A DNA stretch of 64,000 nucleotides from an uncultured Bacteroides sp. (lineage in GTDB: Bacteria > Bacteroidota > Bacteroidia > Bacteroidales > Bacteroidaceae), in NCBI GenBank assembly GCA_944322345.1, contig CALUOO010000013.1, positions 1-64,000 of the forward strand, given 5' to 3'. The notes under the pieces were generated by a model. It worked only from the letters and a program-made list of their open reading frames with translations, had not been told where the DNA came from and made no database searches. Within the stretch, counting starts at the first letter, position 1; every line of letters begins with the position of its first letter. The position numbers were made by a program, and so were the translations under genes. Positions 20,319-29,132 of the stretch are shown in pieces.

Positions 20319-20403
20319 GACACTTATAGGAAGTGTCCGCGACACTTCCTATAAGTATGGCTGACACTTCCTATAAGTGTCAGGGAGACTTCCTATAAGT
20401 GTC
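20319..20403. repeat. Cluster of four 19-bp imperfect palindromes in the HU-like leader
   Basis: The unit GACACTTCCTATAAGTGTC has 7-bp inverted arms. It occurs at 20363-20381 (exact), 20341-20359 (ends ATG instead of GTC), 20385-20403 (GAGA for GACA) and inverted at 20319-20337 (exact reverse complement). Gaps are 3 nt each between most units. The cluster lies between the predicted promoter and the start codon of the HU-like gene. Spacing is too short and copies too palindromic for CRISPR; an operator array or a set of RNA hairpins fits better. The rest of 20266-20595 holds the promoter and nothing else recognised. Confidence 0.9.
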
Positions 20404-20461
20404 ATTCACCCCCTTCGGTATCTGTTCGCATACTTCTCAAAGAGCATCATTAGGGATGGCA

Positions 20462-20491
20462 CAAATATAACGATTCTTTTTTATTATGCAA
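20462..20491 (-). promoter_or_regulatory. Promoter for the HU-like gene
   Basis: On the minus strand ATTG (20488-20491) is followed by about 18 nt and then TATATTTG (20462-20469), a good TAnnTTTG box. Transcription would start near 20455, leaving a leader of about 190 nt with the palindrome cluster inside it. Confidence 0.65.
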
Positions 20492-20595
20492 TAGATAAAT
20501 GCAAAAAAATATCATCAACTGTAAAGAAGATGATATTTTCTGTGGTAGGAGATGAGTTTATATAATAATGTACGCGTACATTTTATATATAGTAT

Positions 20596-21405
20596 CTATC
20601 GAAGTCTGAAGATGACGGGGACAACATACTTAACGTTGACCTTGGTGCCGTCTTCCAGCTCCCCGGGTATCCACTTCGGCATTTCTTTAATGACACGCAA
20701 GGCTTACTTGTCCAGAAATGGGTCTACACTACGTAGCACGCGGGGGTTGATGATGCTGCCGTCTTTTCCTACTACGAACCCGATGATAACCCTGCCCGGT
20801 GTATCTGCTCCTTGGGCTATTGGTGGATAACGCAGGTTTACTGAAATGTATTTCATCAGGGCTTCCTGCCCTCCGGGGAATTCCGGCATCTTGGGAGCTA
20901 TCTCCAGTGTATCTTCGGGGTCGGGGGCTATCCTTTCTGCTATAGCGGCTTCAGGCTCCTGACTTACTGCCACGCTATGGGTATCCGGCTTTAGAATAGT
21001 ATCATATTTCACTGCCGCGTTGCTGGCTTCTTCCTTCAGGATGGTGTCGATGTCACCGATAAGTACCGCTTCGGGCTGCGTCTTATTGGTATCCACCACC
21101 TGTACCTGCTCTGTAAGCTCGCGGCCTTCGGAGGGCTTGCCCGTATTGCCGCATGCCGTCATCGAGCTGATGACTCCTGCCGATATGCCGAGCAGCGATA
21201 TGGCTTTCCCTGCACGGCGGCGGCGCTCCAACTGCTGTTCGAGGTATCGCACCTCTTCTTCACAGTGTGGACACGTACCCGCGCAGTCGCCCTGATACTG
21301 GCACTCGGATGTGATGTAACTGATGTCGTTTGCCTCGGCTATCTGCCGACGGATTTCCTTCAGGATTCTGCAAGTTGATTTTCCTCGTTTCATCTTATTC
21401 GTCAT
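20596..21405 (-). pseudogene. TonB-C-domain protein with N-terminal cysteine motif, interrupted by an in-frame stop
   Basis: The intact frame runs 233 codons (21405 to 20704) and stops at TAA (20704-20706). Translation past that codon gives 35 more residues, beginning ALRVIKEMPKWIPGELEDG and ending FRLR, which match the end of the TonB-C domain in the neighbouring paralogues, then TAG at 20596. So a single nonsense change seems to have cut the domain. The N-terminus has cysteines at 35, 41, 45 and 48 (C-x5-C-x3-C-x2-C), a possible Fe-S or zinc site, then a coiled-coil-like basic stretch, a membrane segment about 68-85, and MPEFPGG opening the TonB-C domain. Its start overlaps the radical SAM gene by 11 nt. 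A sequencing error is the main alternative. Confidence 0.8.
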
Positions 21406-22018
21406 TAGGGGTTCTGTATGTAAATGGGTTCAGATGTATCACGCCCATGTCGCGGAGGGCTTGGGCGCTGGCAAGAAGATCCTGCTCCGTGTTGTAGGAG
21501 GGGATGAGGGGCGTCCGTACGATGATGCGGTCGGGGTCTACTTGGCCGAGCAGCAGGCGCAGGTTGGCGATGACACGTCGGTTGCTTCGTCCCGTGTAGG
21601 CACGGTAGACGTCGGGGCGCATATCCTTGATGTCGATGATATAGTTGTCGGCGACGGGTATCAGCTCTTCCACCAGCCGACGGGGGACGTTGAGCGATGT
21701 CTCAAGCGTCAGTCTCCACTCTTTGCCGCAGAGTTGCCGGAACTCACTGATGAACCGGCTCTGCAACATCGGTTCTCCACCGCCGAAGGTGACGCCACCA
21801 CCCGTAGCAAGGAAATAGAGTTCGTCGCAGCGAAGCTCCTCATAGAGTAGTGGGGGAGTAGTGGTCTTCCAGATGCCGTCCTTCCGCAGACATATAGCGT
21901 TCAGGCAGTAGCGGCACCGGAGCGTACACCCATGGAAGGCGACCAAGGTGGTCACTCCCTCACCATCGATGGTCAGACGGTGGCGGGCGATGCCGATAAG
22001 GGGGGCGGATGTTGCCAT
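21395..22018 (-). CDS. Radical SAM protein, glycyl-radical-activase-like
   Basis: This 207-residue protein has the C-x3-C-x2-C cluster motif in CTLRCRYC near residue 30, GGGVTFGGGEP (SAM-binding, as in PflA/NrdG activases), YIIDIKDM and RTPLIPSYN. It is shorter than PflA and lacks the extra ferredoxin domain. No glycyl radical enzyme is encoded nearby. It lies 12 bp downstream of one TonB-domain gene and its end overlaps the start of the next by 11 nt, so it is probably co-translated with that cysteine-motif protein. The substrate is unknown; the overlapping partner is one candidate. Confidence 0.85.
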   Translation of the reverse strand: MATSAPLIGIARHRLTIDGEGVTTLVAFHGCTLRCRYCLNAICLRKDGIWKTTTPPLLYEELRCDELYFLATGGGVTFGGGEPMLQSRFISEFRQLCGKEWRLTLETSLNVPRRLVEELIPVADNYIIDIKDMRPDVYRAYTGRSNRRVIANLRLLLGQVDPDRIIVRTPLIPSYNTEQDLLASAQALRDMGVIHLNPFTYRTPNDE

Positions 22019-22030
22019 AGATGGTAGTTT

Positions 22031-22498
22031 TTAGTATGTATAAAATGTGATGGGTAGTGCAACCCAGACATAGGCCTTTACACCTTTTTTCAGTTCTCCA
22101 GGTATCCAGTCTGGCATGGATTTGACAATCTCCATAGCATATTCATCATATGGTTTCCCCTGACTCTTTACTATCTGTGGGCAGGTGATACTACCGTCTT
22201 TTCCTACCACAAACTGGACAATAACCCTTATTGACGGTATAACTCCACCTTCTTTATCATACTCTTTCACTTTCTCCCGTAGATATTTGTGCATCGCTTC
22301 CCATCCTCCGGGAAATTCCGGCATCTTTTGAGTCACATAGAATGTATCATTACTATACTGATTCTCCGTCGTTCTTCCATTACTTTTTTGCCTGTCTTTT
22401 ACTGTAGCACATCCAATGCACAAGAGAAAGCATATCATTGTGGCTATAGAAATGATGTCTGATTTCCTGCTTCTCAGTTGCAGTTTTCTTGGTTTCAT
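22031..22498 (-). CDS. TonB-C-domain lipoprotein
   Basis: This 155-residue protein has a basic start (MKPRK), a membrane segment ending in CIGC that can serve as lipobox, a short linker and one TonB-C-like domain. The domain begins MPEFPGG and contains FVVGKDGSI, the usual Bacteroidetes pattern, and ends MPDWIPGELKKG. It lacks the long Pro-rich spacer of true TonB, so energy transduction across the periplasm is doubtful. It is one of four related genes in tandem between addA and addB. Confidence 0.8.
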   Translation of the reverse strand: MKPRKLQLRSRKSDIISIATMICFLLCIGCATVKDRQKSNGRTTENQYSNDTFYVTQKMPEFPGGWEAMHKYLREKVKEYDKEGGVIPSIRVIVQFVVGKDGSITCPQIVKSQGKPYDEYAMEIVKSMPDWIPGELKKGVKAYVWVALPITFYTY

Positions 22499-22561
22499 AC
22501 GATTTGAGTCTTATATGATTAGTAAATAATTCCTACTGGATTATGTCCGTAGAGGCAGTAT

Positions 22562-23383
22562 TTATAAAGGGAAGTAGGTGATGGGAATGGTGTATCTTAC
22601 GTTGACTTTCGTGCCATCTTCCAGTTCTCCGGGTATCCATTTCGGCATGGATTTAATGATATTCATAGCATGTCTGTCCAACTCTTCATCCTCTCCTTTA
22701 AGGATTCGGGGGCTGAGTATGCTGCCATCTTTTCCTACCACGAATCCTATGATAACCCTTAGCGTCGGATAGTTGCCGGGAGGAAAGTAGAACTCATTTG
22801 CTTTTTCTCTTATGTATTTCAACAGCTCTATTGCCCCTCCGGGGTATTCCGGCATCTTGGGAGCTACTTCCAGTGTATCTTCGGCTTGCGATAGAGAGTC
22901 CTGCCGAAGTGGCTGCTTCACATCGTCCTCATAATATTCCGAGTAGAAGACAGGTACTGTCATATAGACCGGAACCTTCGTTCCGTCTTCCAGTTCTCCG
23001 GGTTTCCAACGCGGCATTTTAAGTATCTTGTCTATGGCTCTCCTATCCAAGATTTTGTCTGCTGAGCGGAGAACTGTGGGTTGTATCGCTCTCCCTTGCT
23101 CGTCGATAACGAAGCGGATGATGGCTCTGCCGGGTTCTCCATTACTGTTTGTACCTTTAGGAACGGGGTATTGGATGCGGAGATAGTCGATTAAGGCTTT
23201 TACTCCTCCGGGGTATTCCGGCATTACAGGTGCCTCTTTCAGCGTGTCGACCGGTGCGGGGGTAGTGTCTGCCTTGGGTTTGGCTGTATTTCCGCATGCT
23301 ATCATCAATAGGAAGAATAGGAAAGTAGAAGTGAGGGATACCATTACTTTCCAGCTGATTTTGGATGGTTTTCTTGATTTCAT
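22562..23383 (-). CDS. Lipoprotein with two TonB-C-like domains
   Basis: This 273-residue protein starts MKSRK, with a signal segment ending in MIACGN (lipobox-like). It has two TonB-C-like domains in tandem, about residues 52-150 (MPEYPGG, then MPRWKPGELEDGTKV) and about 175-273 (MPEYPGG, then MPKWIPGELEDGTKV). Internal duplication is plain from the repeated motifs. No Pro-rich spacer is present. It belongs to the tandem family around it. Confidence 0.82.
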   Translation of the reverse strand: MKSRKPSKISWKVMVSLTSTFLFFLLMIACGNTAKPKADTTPAPVDTLKEAPVMPEYPGGVKALIDYLRIQYPVPKGTNSNGEPGRAIIRFVIDEQGRAIQPTVLRSADKILDRRAIDKILKMPRWKPGELEDGTKVPVYMTVPVFYSEYYEDDVKQPLRQDSLSQAEDTLEVAPKMPEYPGGAIELLKYIREKANEFYFPPGNYPTLRVIIGFVVGKDGSILSPRILKGEDEELDRHAMNIIKSMPKWIPGELEDGTKVNVRYTIPITYFPL

Positions 23384-23464
23384 ACGGCAGGATTTTAGGA
23401 TGTGATAATAGATAATATAGTAGTAAAGAGCGTTGGAGAGGGAAGGGGATTCCTCATGTTGTCC

Positions 23465-23516
23465 GGAATGACAGAAGAGAGAATACCTGTTATTTATCTC
23501 TCTTCTGTGTTATTCC
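23465..23516. other. Hairpin between TonB-domain genes
   Basis: ACAGAAGAGAGA (23471-23482) pairs with TCTCTCTTCTGT (23497-23508), and outer GGAAT/ATTCC extends the stem. It sits in the 153-bp gap between two co-oriented TonB-domain genes and has no clear U-run on the minus strand, so it may be a processing or stability element. Confidence 0.5.
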
Positions 23517-23536
23517 AGACCTTAAGAATCCTCTAT

Positions 23537-24001
23537 TTACAGGCGGAACATGATGGGAATAGTAAACTTCACATTGACTTTTGTACCGTCTTTCAGCTTA
23601 CCGGGTTTCCATTTGGGCATGTTGCTGATAATCCGTAAGGCTTCTTGATCAAGTGAACTTTCTACTCCTTGTATGACTCTTGCCTTGGAGATATGTCCGT
23701 CTTTTCCAACAACAAACTGTATAATGACCCTTCCCTGTATGCCTTTCTTGCGGGCCTCTTCAGGATATTTCATAGTCCTTCCGAGAAACTCCTGCATTGC
23801 TGGTATCCCTCCGGGAAATTCCGGCATTTGTTCTACATCCTCATAGACTTCGTTGAGGTTTGCCTCCGTCTGTGCTTCTGTTCCGACTTTGGCACTCTTC
23901 TTTGCTGTTCCGCAGGCGGATACCAGCATTCCGAACATGACTGATACGGCGATAATAGCCACCATTTGTAGTTTTCCTTGCATTAGTTTTCTTGTTTTCA
24001 T
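23537..24001 (-). CDS. TonB-C-domain lipoprotein
   Basis: This 154-residue protein starts MKTRK, has a hydrophobic signal ending LVSACG (lipobox, Cys about 30), then a single TonB-C-like domain from MPEFPGG through FVVGKDGHI to MPKWKPGKLKDG. It is the first gene after addA, 44 bp downstream. The shared MK-x-RK start and domain layout with its neighbours point to whole-gene duplication. Confidence 0.82.
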   Translation of the reverse strand: MKTRKLMQGKLQMVAIIAVSVMFGMLVSACGTAKKSAKVGTEAQTEANLNEVYEDVEQMPEFPGGIPAMQEFLGRTMKYPEEARKKGIQGRVIIQFVVGKDGHISKARVIQGVESSLDQEALRIISNMPKWKPGKLKDGTKVNVKFTIPIMFRL

Positions 24002-24045
24002 ACACTTTGTTTTTAAAAGATTATTAATTAGTTATTAGGTATTTA

Positions 24046-27000
24046 TCAGTTTACTTTTACTATGCGTTCTTCGTCGACATACCACAGGTAACCCGATATG
24101 CCGCTGTATCCCATGCGGGCAAGCAGCTGCATGTAGCCTTTTACCTGCTTGTTGTATTTGGGATTCTCCTTACCAAACTTGAAGTCGACTACCACTACCT
24201 GGCCGTCACGCATCATGACGCGGTCGGGTCGGCGGGTTTGCAGTATGCCGTTCTCCTTATATATAATGGGACATTCGTTGAACAGTGTCCACGTTCCTGA
24301 GTACCAGTCCTGCACTTCGGGCAGTGAAAAAGCTTTGGCGACTACCTCGTCTATCATCATTCGCCTGTCTTCTTCACGTATTACCCCCTCAAAGACAAGG
24401 CGCTCGATAGCCTGATCGATGTCGGCTGAGGTTTCGATGGCCGAGAAGAGGGTATGCAGCATCCGGCCGCGGTTGATGAAACGGCTGTCCGACTCCTCTT
24501 CGGAAATTCCTTCAATGAAATCTGCCGAACGGTTTGACTGACGGAACTCGATGTCATGTCTCATAGATTCCATACGGACAGGCCTCTTATCCGGCTTGCG
24601 GGTGAGCTTGTTGGTGGATAGTCGTTTGTCTTTTTTCTCTTCTGACGGACATAGTGTGCCTTGTTCATAAAGATCCTCTTCCCACACAGACTCCTCACCG
24701 AGGGCTACAACAGGCAGTGCATTGGCAAGCAGCTCCGCCATCGTTCCCCGCTGTCCTTTTCTGCTCCATATTATCAGGTTTTTCCCTGCCCGGGTGAATG
24801 CTACGTAGAGCAGATTAAGGTTATCAACCCATAGTTGCAGACGCTCGTGTAGGTAATCATTGCCATAGATAGACTCTGCCATGGTGCTGGAGTAGTTGAT
24901 TGGTAATATGTCAAGCTCATTGAAGGGAGGCTGCTGTGGCACACACCACACCAGTTGACTGGTAGTTTCATTCTCCATTTTCCAATCACAGAAGGGGAGG
25001 AGAACGGTGTGGAATTCCAATCCCTTGGATTTATGGATGGAAAAGATTCGTATTCCTTCTATTTCACCACTGGGGATAGTTTTGCTGCACAAGGTTTCGT
25101 CCCAATAGCGGATAAAGGCATCTACTTCGGAGGAGTTGCTTTGCAGGTAGTCTGTCACAGCATCAAAGAAAGCAAACAGATAGGCATCTTGTTGCTGGAT
25201 ACGGCTCATTTCAAAGAGAGAGAAGAGTTCTTCCAAGAGCTCATAAAGTGGCATCAGGCGCAGTTCGTCCTCTTTCTCAATGAAGGCTGCCGGTAGAAAA
25301 TTGGCAGGAGAATGCAGCAGGATAGTATTCATATCCAACTGCTGCCCGCATACTTCATTTTGATAGGCAATAGCAAGTTCGGCACAGGCGATATGATTGT
25401 TCTTGTCCGACAGATAACGCAAAGCGTCTATTATCATGCATACGGCCAATGAAGCATCAAGTCTGAAGGCTTCGTCCGACACAACCTTACAGTGTATTTC
25501 CTTATCAAAATAGTCGGCGATACAGGGTATGTTCTTGTTTTTGCGCACAAGGATGGCAATATCATTTAGTTGCACCCCTTCTGCCAATAATCTTTGTACC
25601 TCTTTGCCGAGGCTAATCAATGTTTGTTCGGTATAGTCATGTTCTTCGTTCGGCTCAATAAAGCTGACTTTTACATATCCTCTGCTTGTTTGTTGTGGCG
25701 ATTCTTGTGCTACGTCTGCATATGCGTGTTGCAATTCTTTACATTCTTCTCCTGTCTGTTGTTTATATATCTGGTTGAGGTAATTACTTGCTTCCTTAAA
25801 GAATCTATTGTTAAAATGAATAATATTGGTTTCACTACGCCGGTTGGTCGATAACGTTCGGGTCTCTATTGGAAAATGTTCAATATGGTTATTCAATCCA
25901 TTCAGAATACCCCAGTCTCCATTTCTCCAGCGATAAATGGATTGCTTAACATCTCCCACGATCAAGCTGTCTGCTCCTTGTGATAGTCCTTCAAGTAGCA
26001 GAAGTCTGAAGTTACTCCACTGCATTCGGCTAGTATCTTGAAATTCATCTATCATCACGTTACGAATGTTGGCACCTATCTTCTCGAACACGAATGATGA
26101 GTCTCCGTCTTTTACTAATTGATGGAGCAGGGCATTAGTATCTGATAACAGGAATCGGTTATTATCTAAGTTCATGCGTCGTACTTCTTCATCTATGCTT
26201 GATAGAAGTTGTACTTTATTAAGGTGTTGTAGTGACAATCTGCAACTATTAAGAAGAAGATTATTTTTAGGTCGTACTTCTTCTGATTCTTTTAATAAAG
26301 GTATTAGTGCAGACTCAGCTAATGTAATAATATCTGTATATCGGGAAGAACTTTTTGTTACCCAGTTTTTTGCATTTTCCAAGCATTTTTCTACTGTTAC
26401 ATTACGGATTTCATTACTTAATATCCCATTATTCAATTTGCGAAAGTAACTACTAATGCCTTTAGTCCCATTTTTAAAGTCACTATATGCTAGATTGTGA
26501 GCATCGAGTATCTCATCAAATTTTTGGCTGAATTCTATCGCTTGTTCTAGAATATTTTTTTCTAAACTCTTAATCTGATGACGATATTCTTTTATGGCAT
26601 TAGGAACTTGAAGACTCTGTCGCAGTTTTTCTCCTTTTTCAATATATCCCTCATCAAAGATGTTTCTACCAAAGTTCTTGATTTCATCCGATATGTTCCA
26701 GCGTTTATCATCGGCTATACGTTCATTAATGTAATCTAATAACCATATTAATATGACAGAATTAGATGTTAACTTTTTGATCATTGTATCTACTGCATCA
26801 CTTAATACCTCTGTGTTATTCAGTTCTATATTTATGTTGGGACTAAGTTCCAATTCTCTTGCAAGATTATGCATAATAGATTGAAAGAATGAGTCTATGG
26901 TTTCTACTCTGAATCGACTATAGTCATGTAGCAGATAATTTAATGCTTTGCCTGCTATTTCGTTGATTTCTAATTCTGTTTTTCCTGTTTCTTCTTTTAC

Positions 27001-27222
27001 TCGATTGAGGTATGCTTCAGATTCTAAATCGCTTTTCCATATACCATAAAGTTGGCTAAGGATGCGTTCTTTCATTTCTGAGGTGGCTTTGTTGGTAAAA
27101 GTTACAGCTAGAATTTGTCGATATGCATAGGGATTTAGAATAAGAAGTTTTATATATTCTACTGCTAATGTAAATGTTTTTCCAGAACCGGCAGAAGCTT
27201 TATATACTAAAAGTTTACTCAT
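24046..27222 (-). CDS. addA: AddA-like helicase-nuclease subunit
   Basis: This 1058-residue RecB-type protein joins a UvrD superfamily 1 helicase to a C-terminal PD-(D/E)XK nuclease. Motifs: Walker A ASAGSGKT (about 9-16), TFTNKAT, IDEFQDTSR, GDVKQSIYRWR, SIHKSKGLEF, LYVAFTRA, then RRPDRVMM, VVVDFKFG and KQVKGYMQ for the nuclease active site. It unwinds and cuts DNA ends to start recombination. Third-base composition is AT-rich in the 5' third and more GC-rich toward the 3' end. A promoter lies at 27281-27288. The usual partner addB is 4.6 kb downstream instead of adjacent. Confidence 0.92.
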   Translation of the reverse strand: MSKLLVYKASAGSGKTFTLAVEYIKLLILNPYAYRQILAVTFTNKATSEMKERILSQLYGIWKSDLESEAYLNRVKEETGKTELEINEIAGKALNYLLHDYSRFRVETIDSFFQSIMHNLARELELSPNINIELNNTEVLSDAVDTMIKKLTSNSVILIWLLDYINERIADDKRWNISDEIKNFGRNIFDEGYIEKGEKLRQSLQVPNAIKEYRHQIKSLEKNILEQAIEFSQKFDEILDAHNLAYSDFKNGTKGISSYFRKLNNGILSNEIRNVTVEKCLENAKNWVTKSSSRYTDIITLAESALIPLLKESEEVRPKNNLLLNSCRLSLQHLNKVQLLSSIDEEVRRMNLDNNRFLLSDTNALLHQLVKDGDSSFVFEKIGANIRNVMIDEFQDTSRMQWSNFRLLLLEGLSQGADSLIVGDVKQSIYRWRNGDWGILNGLNNHIEHFPIETRTLSTNRRSETNIIHFNNRFFKEASNYLNQIYKQQTGEECKELQHAYADVAQESPQQTSRGYVKVSFIEPNEEHDYTEQTLISLGKEVQRLLAEGVQLNDIAILVRKNKNIPCIADYFDKEIHCKVVSDEAFRLDASLAVCMIIDALRYLSDKNNHIACAELAIAYQNEVCGQQLDMNTILLHSPANFLPAAFIEKEDELRLMPLYELLEELFSLFEMSRIQQQDAYLFAFFDAVTDYLQSNSSEVDAFIRYWDETLCSKTIPSGEIEGIRIFSIHKSKGLEFHTVLLPFCDWKMENETTSQLVWCVPQQPPFNELDILPINYSSTMAESIYGNDYLHERLQLWVDNLNLLYVAFTRAGKNLIIWSRKGQRGTMAELLANALPVVALGEESVWEEDLYEQGTLCPSEEKKDKRLSTNKLTRKPDKRPVRMESMRHDIEFRQSNRSADFIEGISEEESDSRFINRGRMLHTLFSAIETSADIDQAIERLVFEGVIREEDRRMMIDEVVAKAFSLPEVQDWYSGTWTLFNECPIIYKENGILQTRRPDRVMMRDGQVVVVDFKFGKENPKYNKQVKGYMQLLARMGYSGISGYLWYVDEERIVKVN

Positions 27223-27280
27223 ACTCTTTGAATCTTTATATTTTCAATTTTAGTTGATAAGTAATTATATACCTTATAAA

Positions 27281-27288
27281 CAAAGGTA
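27281..27288 (-). promoter_or_regulatory. -7 promoter box for addA
   Basis: The minus strand reads TACCTTTG, an exact TAnnTTTG match 59 nt upstream of the addA start. The -33 region is weak (TTTACTG). On the plus strand TATTTTTG at 27382-27389 may serve the divergent cassette. Confidence 0.6.
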
Positions 27289-27412
27289 ATGTACTTTTTT
27301 GATTTTTCAGTAAAGGAAAGCTATTTTCTGCCGTTCATATTGATTTTCTGTTGATATATGTATTTACATATGTTTTTTCCTTATTTTTGTATTTCCTATT
27401 TGTTTGATTTAT

Positions 27413-27820
27413 ATGATACAAATAATACAGCTGAAAGGAATGGAGCAACAATTATATCAATTGGTAGCTCCTTTGGTGATGGATCCAGTGGTTATACGAG
27501 CTAATAATAATTATCCGTTTAAGACAAACGATAATTATGTTTGGTTTATCGCAACTGAAGAAGATAAGGTAGTGGGTTTTTTACCATTAGAATTGAGAAA
27601 GTCTCAAAAAGTAATTATTAATAATTATTATGTAGTATCGGATAATGAGATACGAAAAAATATATTATCAGCATTGTTGTCTGCAGCTTTAGATGTTTTC
27701 TCTTCTGGAGAATGGTTGTTTACATCAGTAGCATTGATACAAGATAAGGATATCTTTGAAAAGTTTGGTTTTATATTACAGGAGAAAAAATGGAAACTTT
27801 ATGTTAAAATGATAAGATGA
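27413..27820 (+). CDS. GNAT-like acetyltransferase domain protein
   Basis: This 135-residue protein resembles a small GNAT fold: a beta strand with VWFIATEEDKVVGFLPL in the usual strand 2-4 region and a C-terminal FEKFGF segment, as in many N-acetyltransferases. A clear acetyl-CoA loop (Q/R-x-x-G-x-G/A) is not seen, so catalysis is uncertain. ATG 27413 is used; an in-frame TTG lies three codons upstream. It is 7 bp ahead of the IbrA-like gene and is the first of a three-gene cassette. Confidence 0.55.
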   Translation: MIQIIQLKGMEQQLYQLVAPLVMDPVVIRANNNYPFKTNDNYVWFIATEEDKVVGFLPLELRKSQKVIINNYYVVSDNEIRKNILSALLSAALDVFSSGEWLFTSVALIQDKDIFEKFGFILQEKKWKLYVKMIR

Positions 27821-27827
27821 AAAAGTC

Positions 27828-29132
27828 ATGAGGAGGGCAAATGTTAAGGATACTAGGAATGTATATGAATTAGCTCAAGAACGTTTGAAAATCATATTTA
27901 ATGAATTTGATAATATTTATGTTTCTTTTTCTGGAGGAAAGGATAGCGGGGTATTATTGAATATGTGTATAGATTACATTCGTCGTAATAAATTGGATAG
28001 ACGTATTGGAGTTTTTCACATGGATTATGAGATTCAATATAAGATGACGATTGAATATGTAGATAGAATGCTGGAGGCAAATAGGGATATTTTGGATATT
28101 TATCGTGTTTGTGTCCCCTTTCGAGTGGCTACGTCTACATCTATGTATCAGACTTTTTGGCGTCCTTGGGAGGATAATAAGAAGGATATATGGGTACGTC
28201 CTCTGCCGAAAGGTGCTATGGTAAAAGACGATTTCTCTTTTTATAATACAACCATGTGGGATTATGAATTTCAAATGCGATTTGCACAGTGGATACATAA
28301 AAAGAAAGATGCTGTACGTACTTGTTGTTTGATAGGTATTCGTACTCAGGAAAGTTTTAACCGTTGGCGCTGTATTTACATGAACCGAAAATTTCAAATA
28401 TATCATAAATATAAATGGACTTCAAAAGTAGGGAATGATGTGTATAATGCATATCCCATTTTTGATTGGAAAACAACAGATATTTGGACAGCTAACGGAA
28501 AATTTCAATGGGATTATAATACGTTATATGATTTGTATTATCGTGCTGGAGTTAATCTAGAACGTCAACGTGTTGCCAGTCCGTTTATAGGTGAAGCAAT
28601 AGAAAGTTTATCTTTGTATCGTGTTCTTGACCCAGATACATGGGGAAAGATGATAGGCCGTGTTAATGGAGTAAATTTTACCTCCATGTATGGAGGTACA
28701 CATGCGATGGGGTGGCAAACAATTAAATTACCCAAAGGATATACTTGGCGTGAGTTTATGTATTTTTTATTATCAACATTACCTGAACGTACACGAAAGA
28801 ATTATTTGCGTAAATTGTCAGTGAGCGTGAACTTTTGGCGTAACAAAGGTGGATGTTTGAGTGATGAAACAATCCAAAAATTAATTGATGCGAAGATCCC
28901 GATCGTTGTGATGGATACTACCAATTATAAGACTACTAAGAAGCCTGTTCGTATGGAATATATAGATGATATTGATATACCCGAATTTAGGGAAATCCCT
29001 ACTTATAAACGTATGTGTGTTTGTATTTTGAAAAACGACCATGCGTGCAAATACATGGGATTTTCTCCCACTAAAGAAGAAATGAGTAAGAGGGCTCAGG
29101 TAATGGAACAATATAAAATTATAGTCTCATGA
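27828..29132 (+). CDS. IbrA-like PP-loop (PAPS reductase family, DUF3440) protein
   Basis: This 434-residue protein has the PP-loop ATP-pyrophosphatase motif SFSGGKDSG near residue 34, as in PAPS reductases and tRNA/DNA thiolation enzymes. A later RTCCLIGIRTQES and a long C-terminal part match the DUF3440/IbrA group as I recall it. In E. coli, IbrA and IbrB are coactivators of prophage immunoglobulin-binding genes; the chemistry is not known. The next gene, IbrB-like, starts inside its stop (ATGA overlap), which supports a joint function. No phage genes or Eib-like genes are nearby. Confidence 0.82.
   Translation: MRRANVKDTRNVYELAQERLKIIFNEFDNIYVSFSGGKDSGVLLNMCIDYIRRNKLDRRIGVFHMDYEIQYKMTIEYVDRMLEANRDILDIYRVCVPFRVATSTSMYQTFWRPWEDNKKDIWVRPLPKGAMVKDDFSFYNTTMWDYEFQMRFAQWIHKKKDAVRTCCLIGIRTQESFNRWRCIYMNRKFQIYHKYKWTSKVGNDVYNAYPIFDWKTTDIWTANGKFQWDYNTLYDLYYRAGVNLERQRVASPFIGEAIESLSLYRVLDPDTWGKMIGRVNGVNFTSMYGGTHAMGWQTIKLPKGYTWREFMYFLLSTLPERTRKNYLRKLSVSVNFWRNKGGCLSDETIQKLIDAKIPIVVMDTTNYKTTKKPVRMEYIDDIDIPEFREIPTYKRMCVCILKNDHACKYMGFSPTKEEMSKRAQVMEQYKIIVS

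Noticed and set aside
20319-20403. Short repeats as a CRISPR array
   Set aside because: The gaps between units are only about 3 nt and the units occur in both orientations; there are no 25-40 nt unique spacers and no cas genes.
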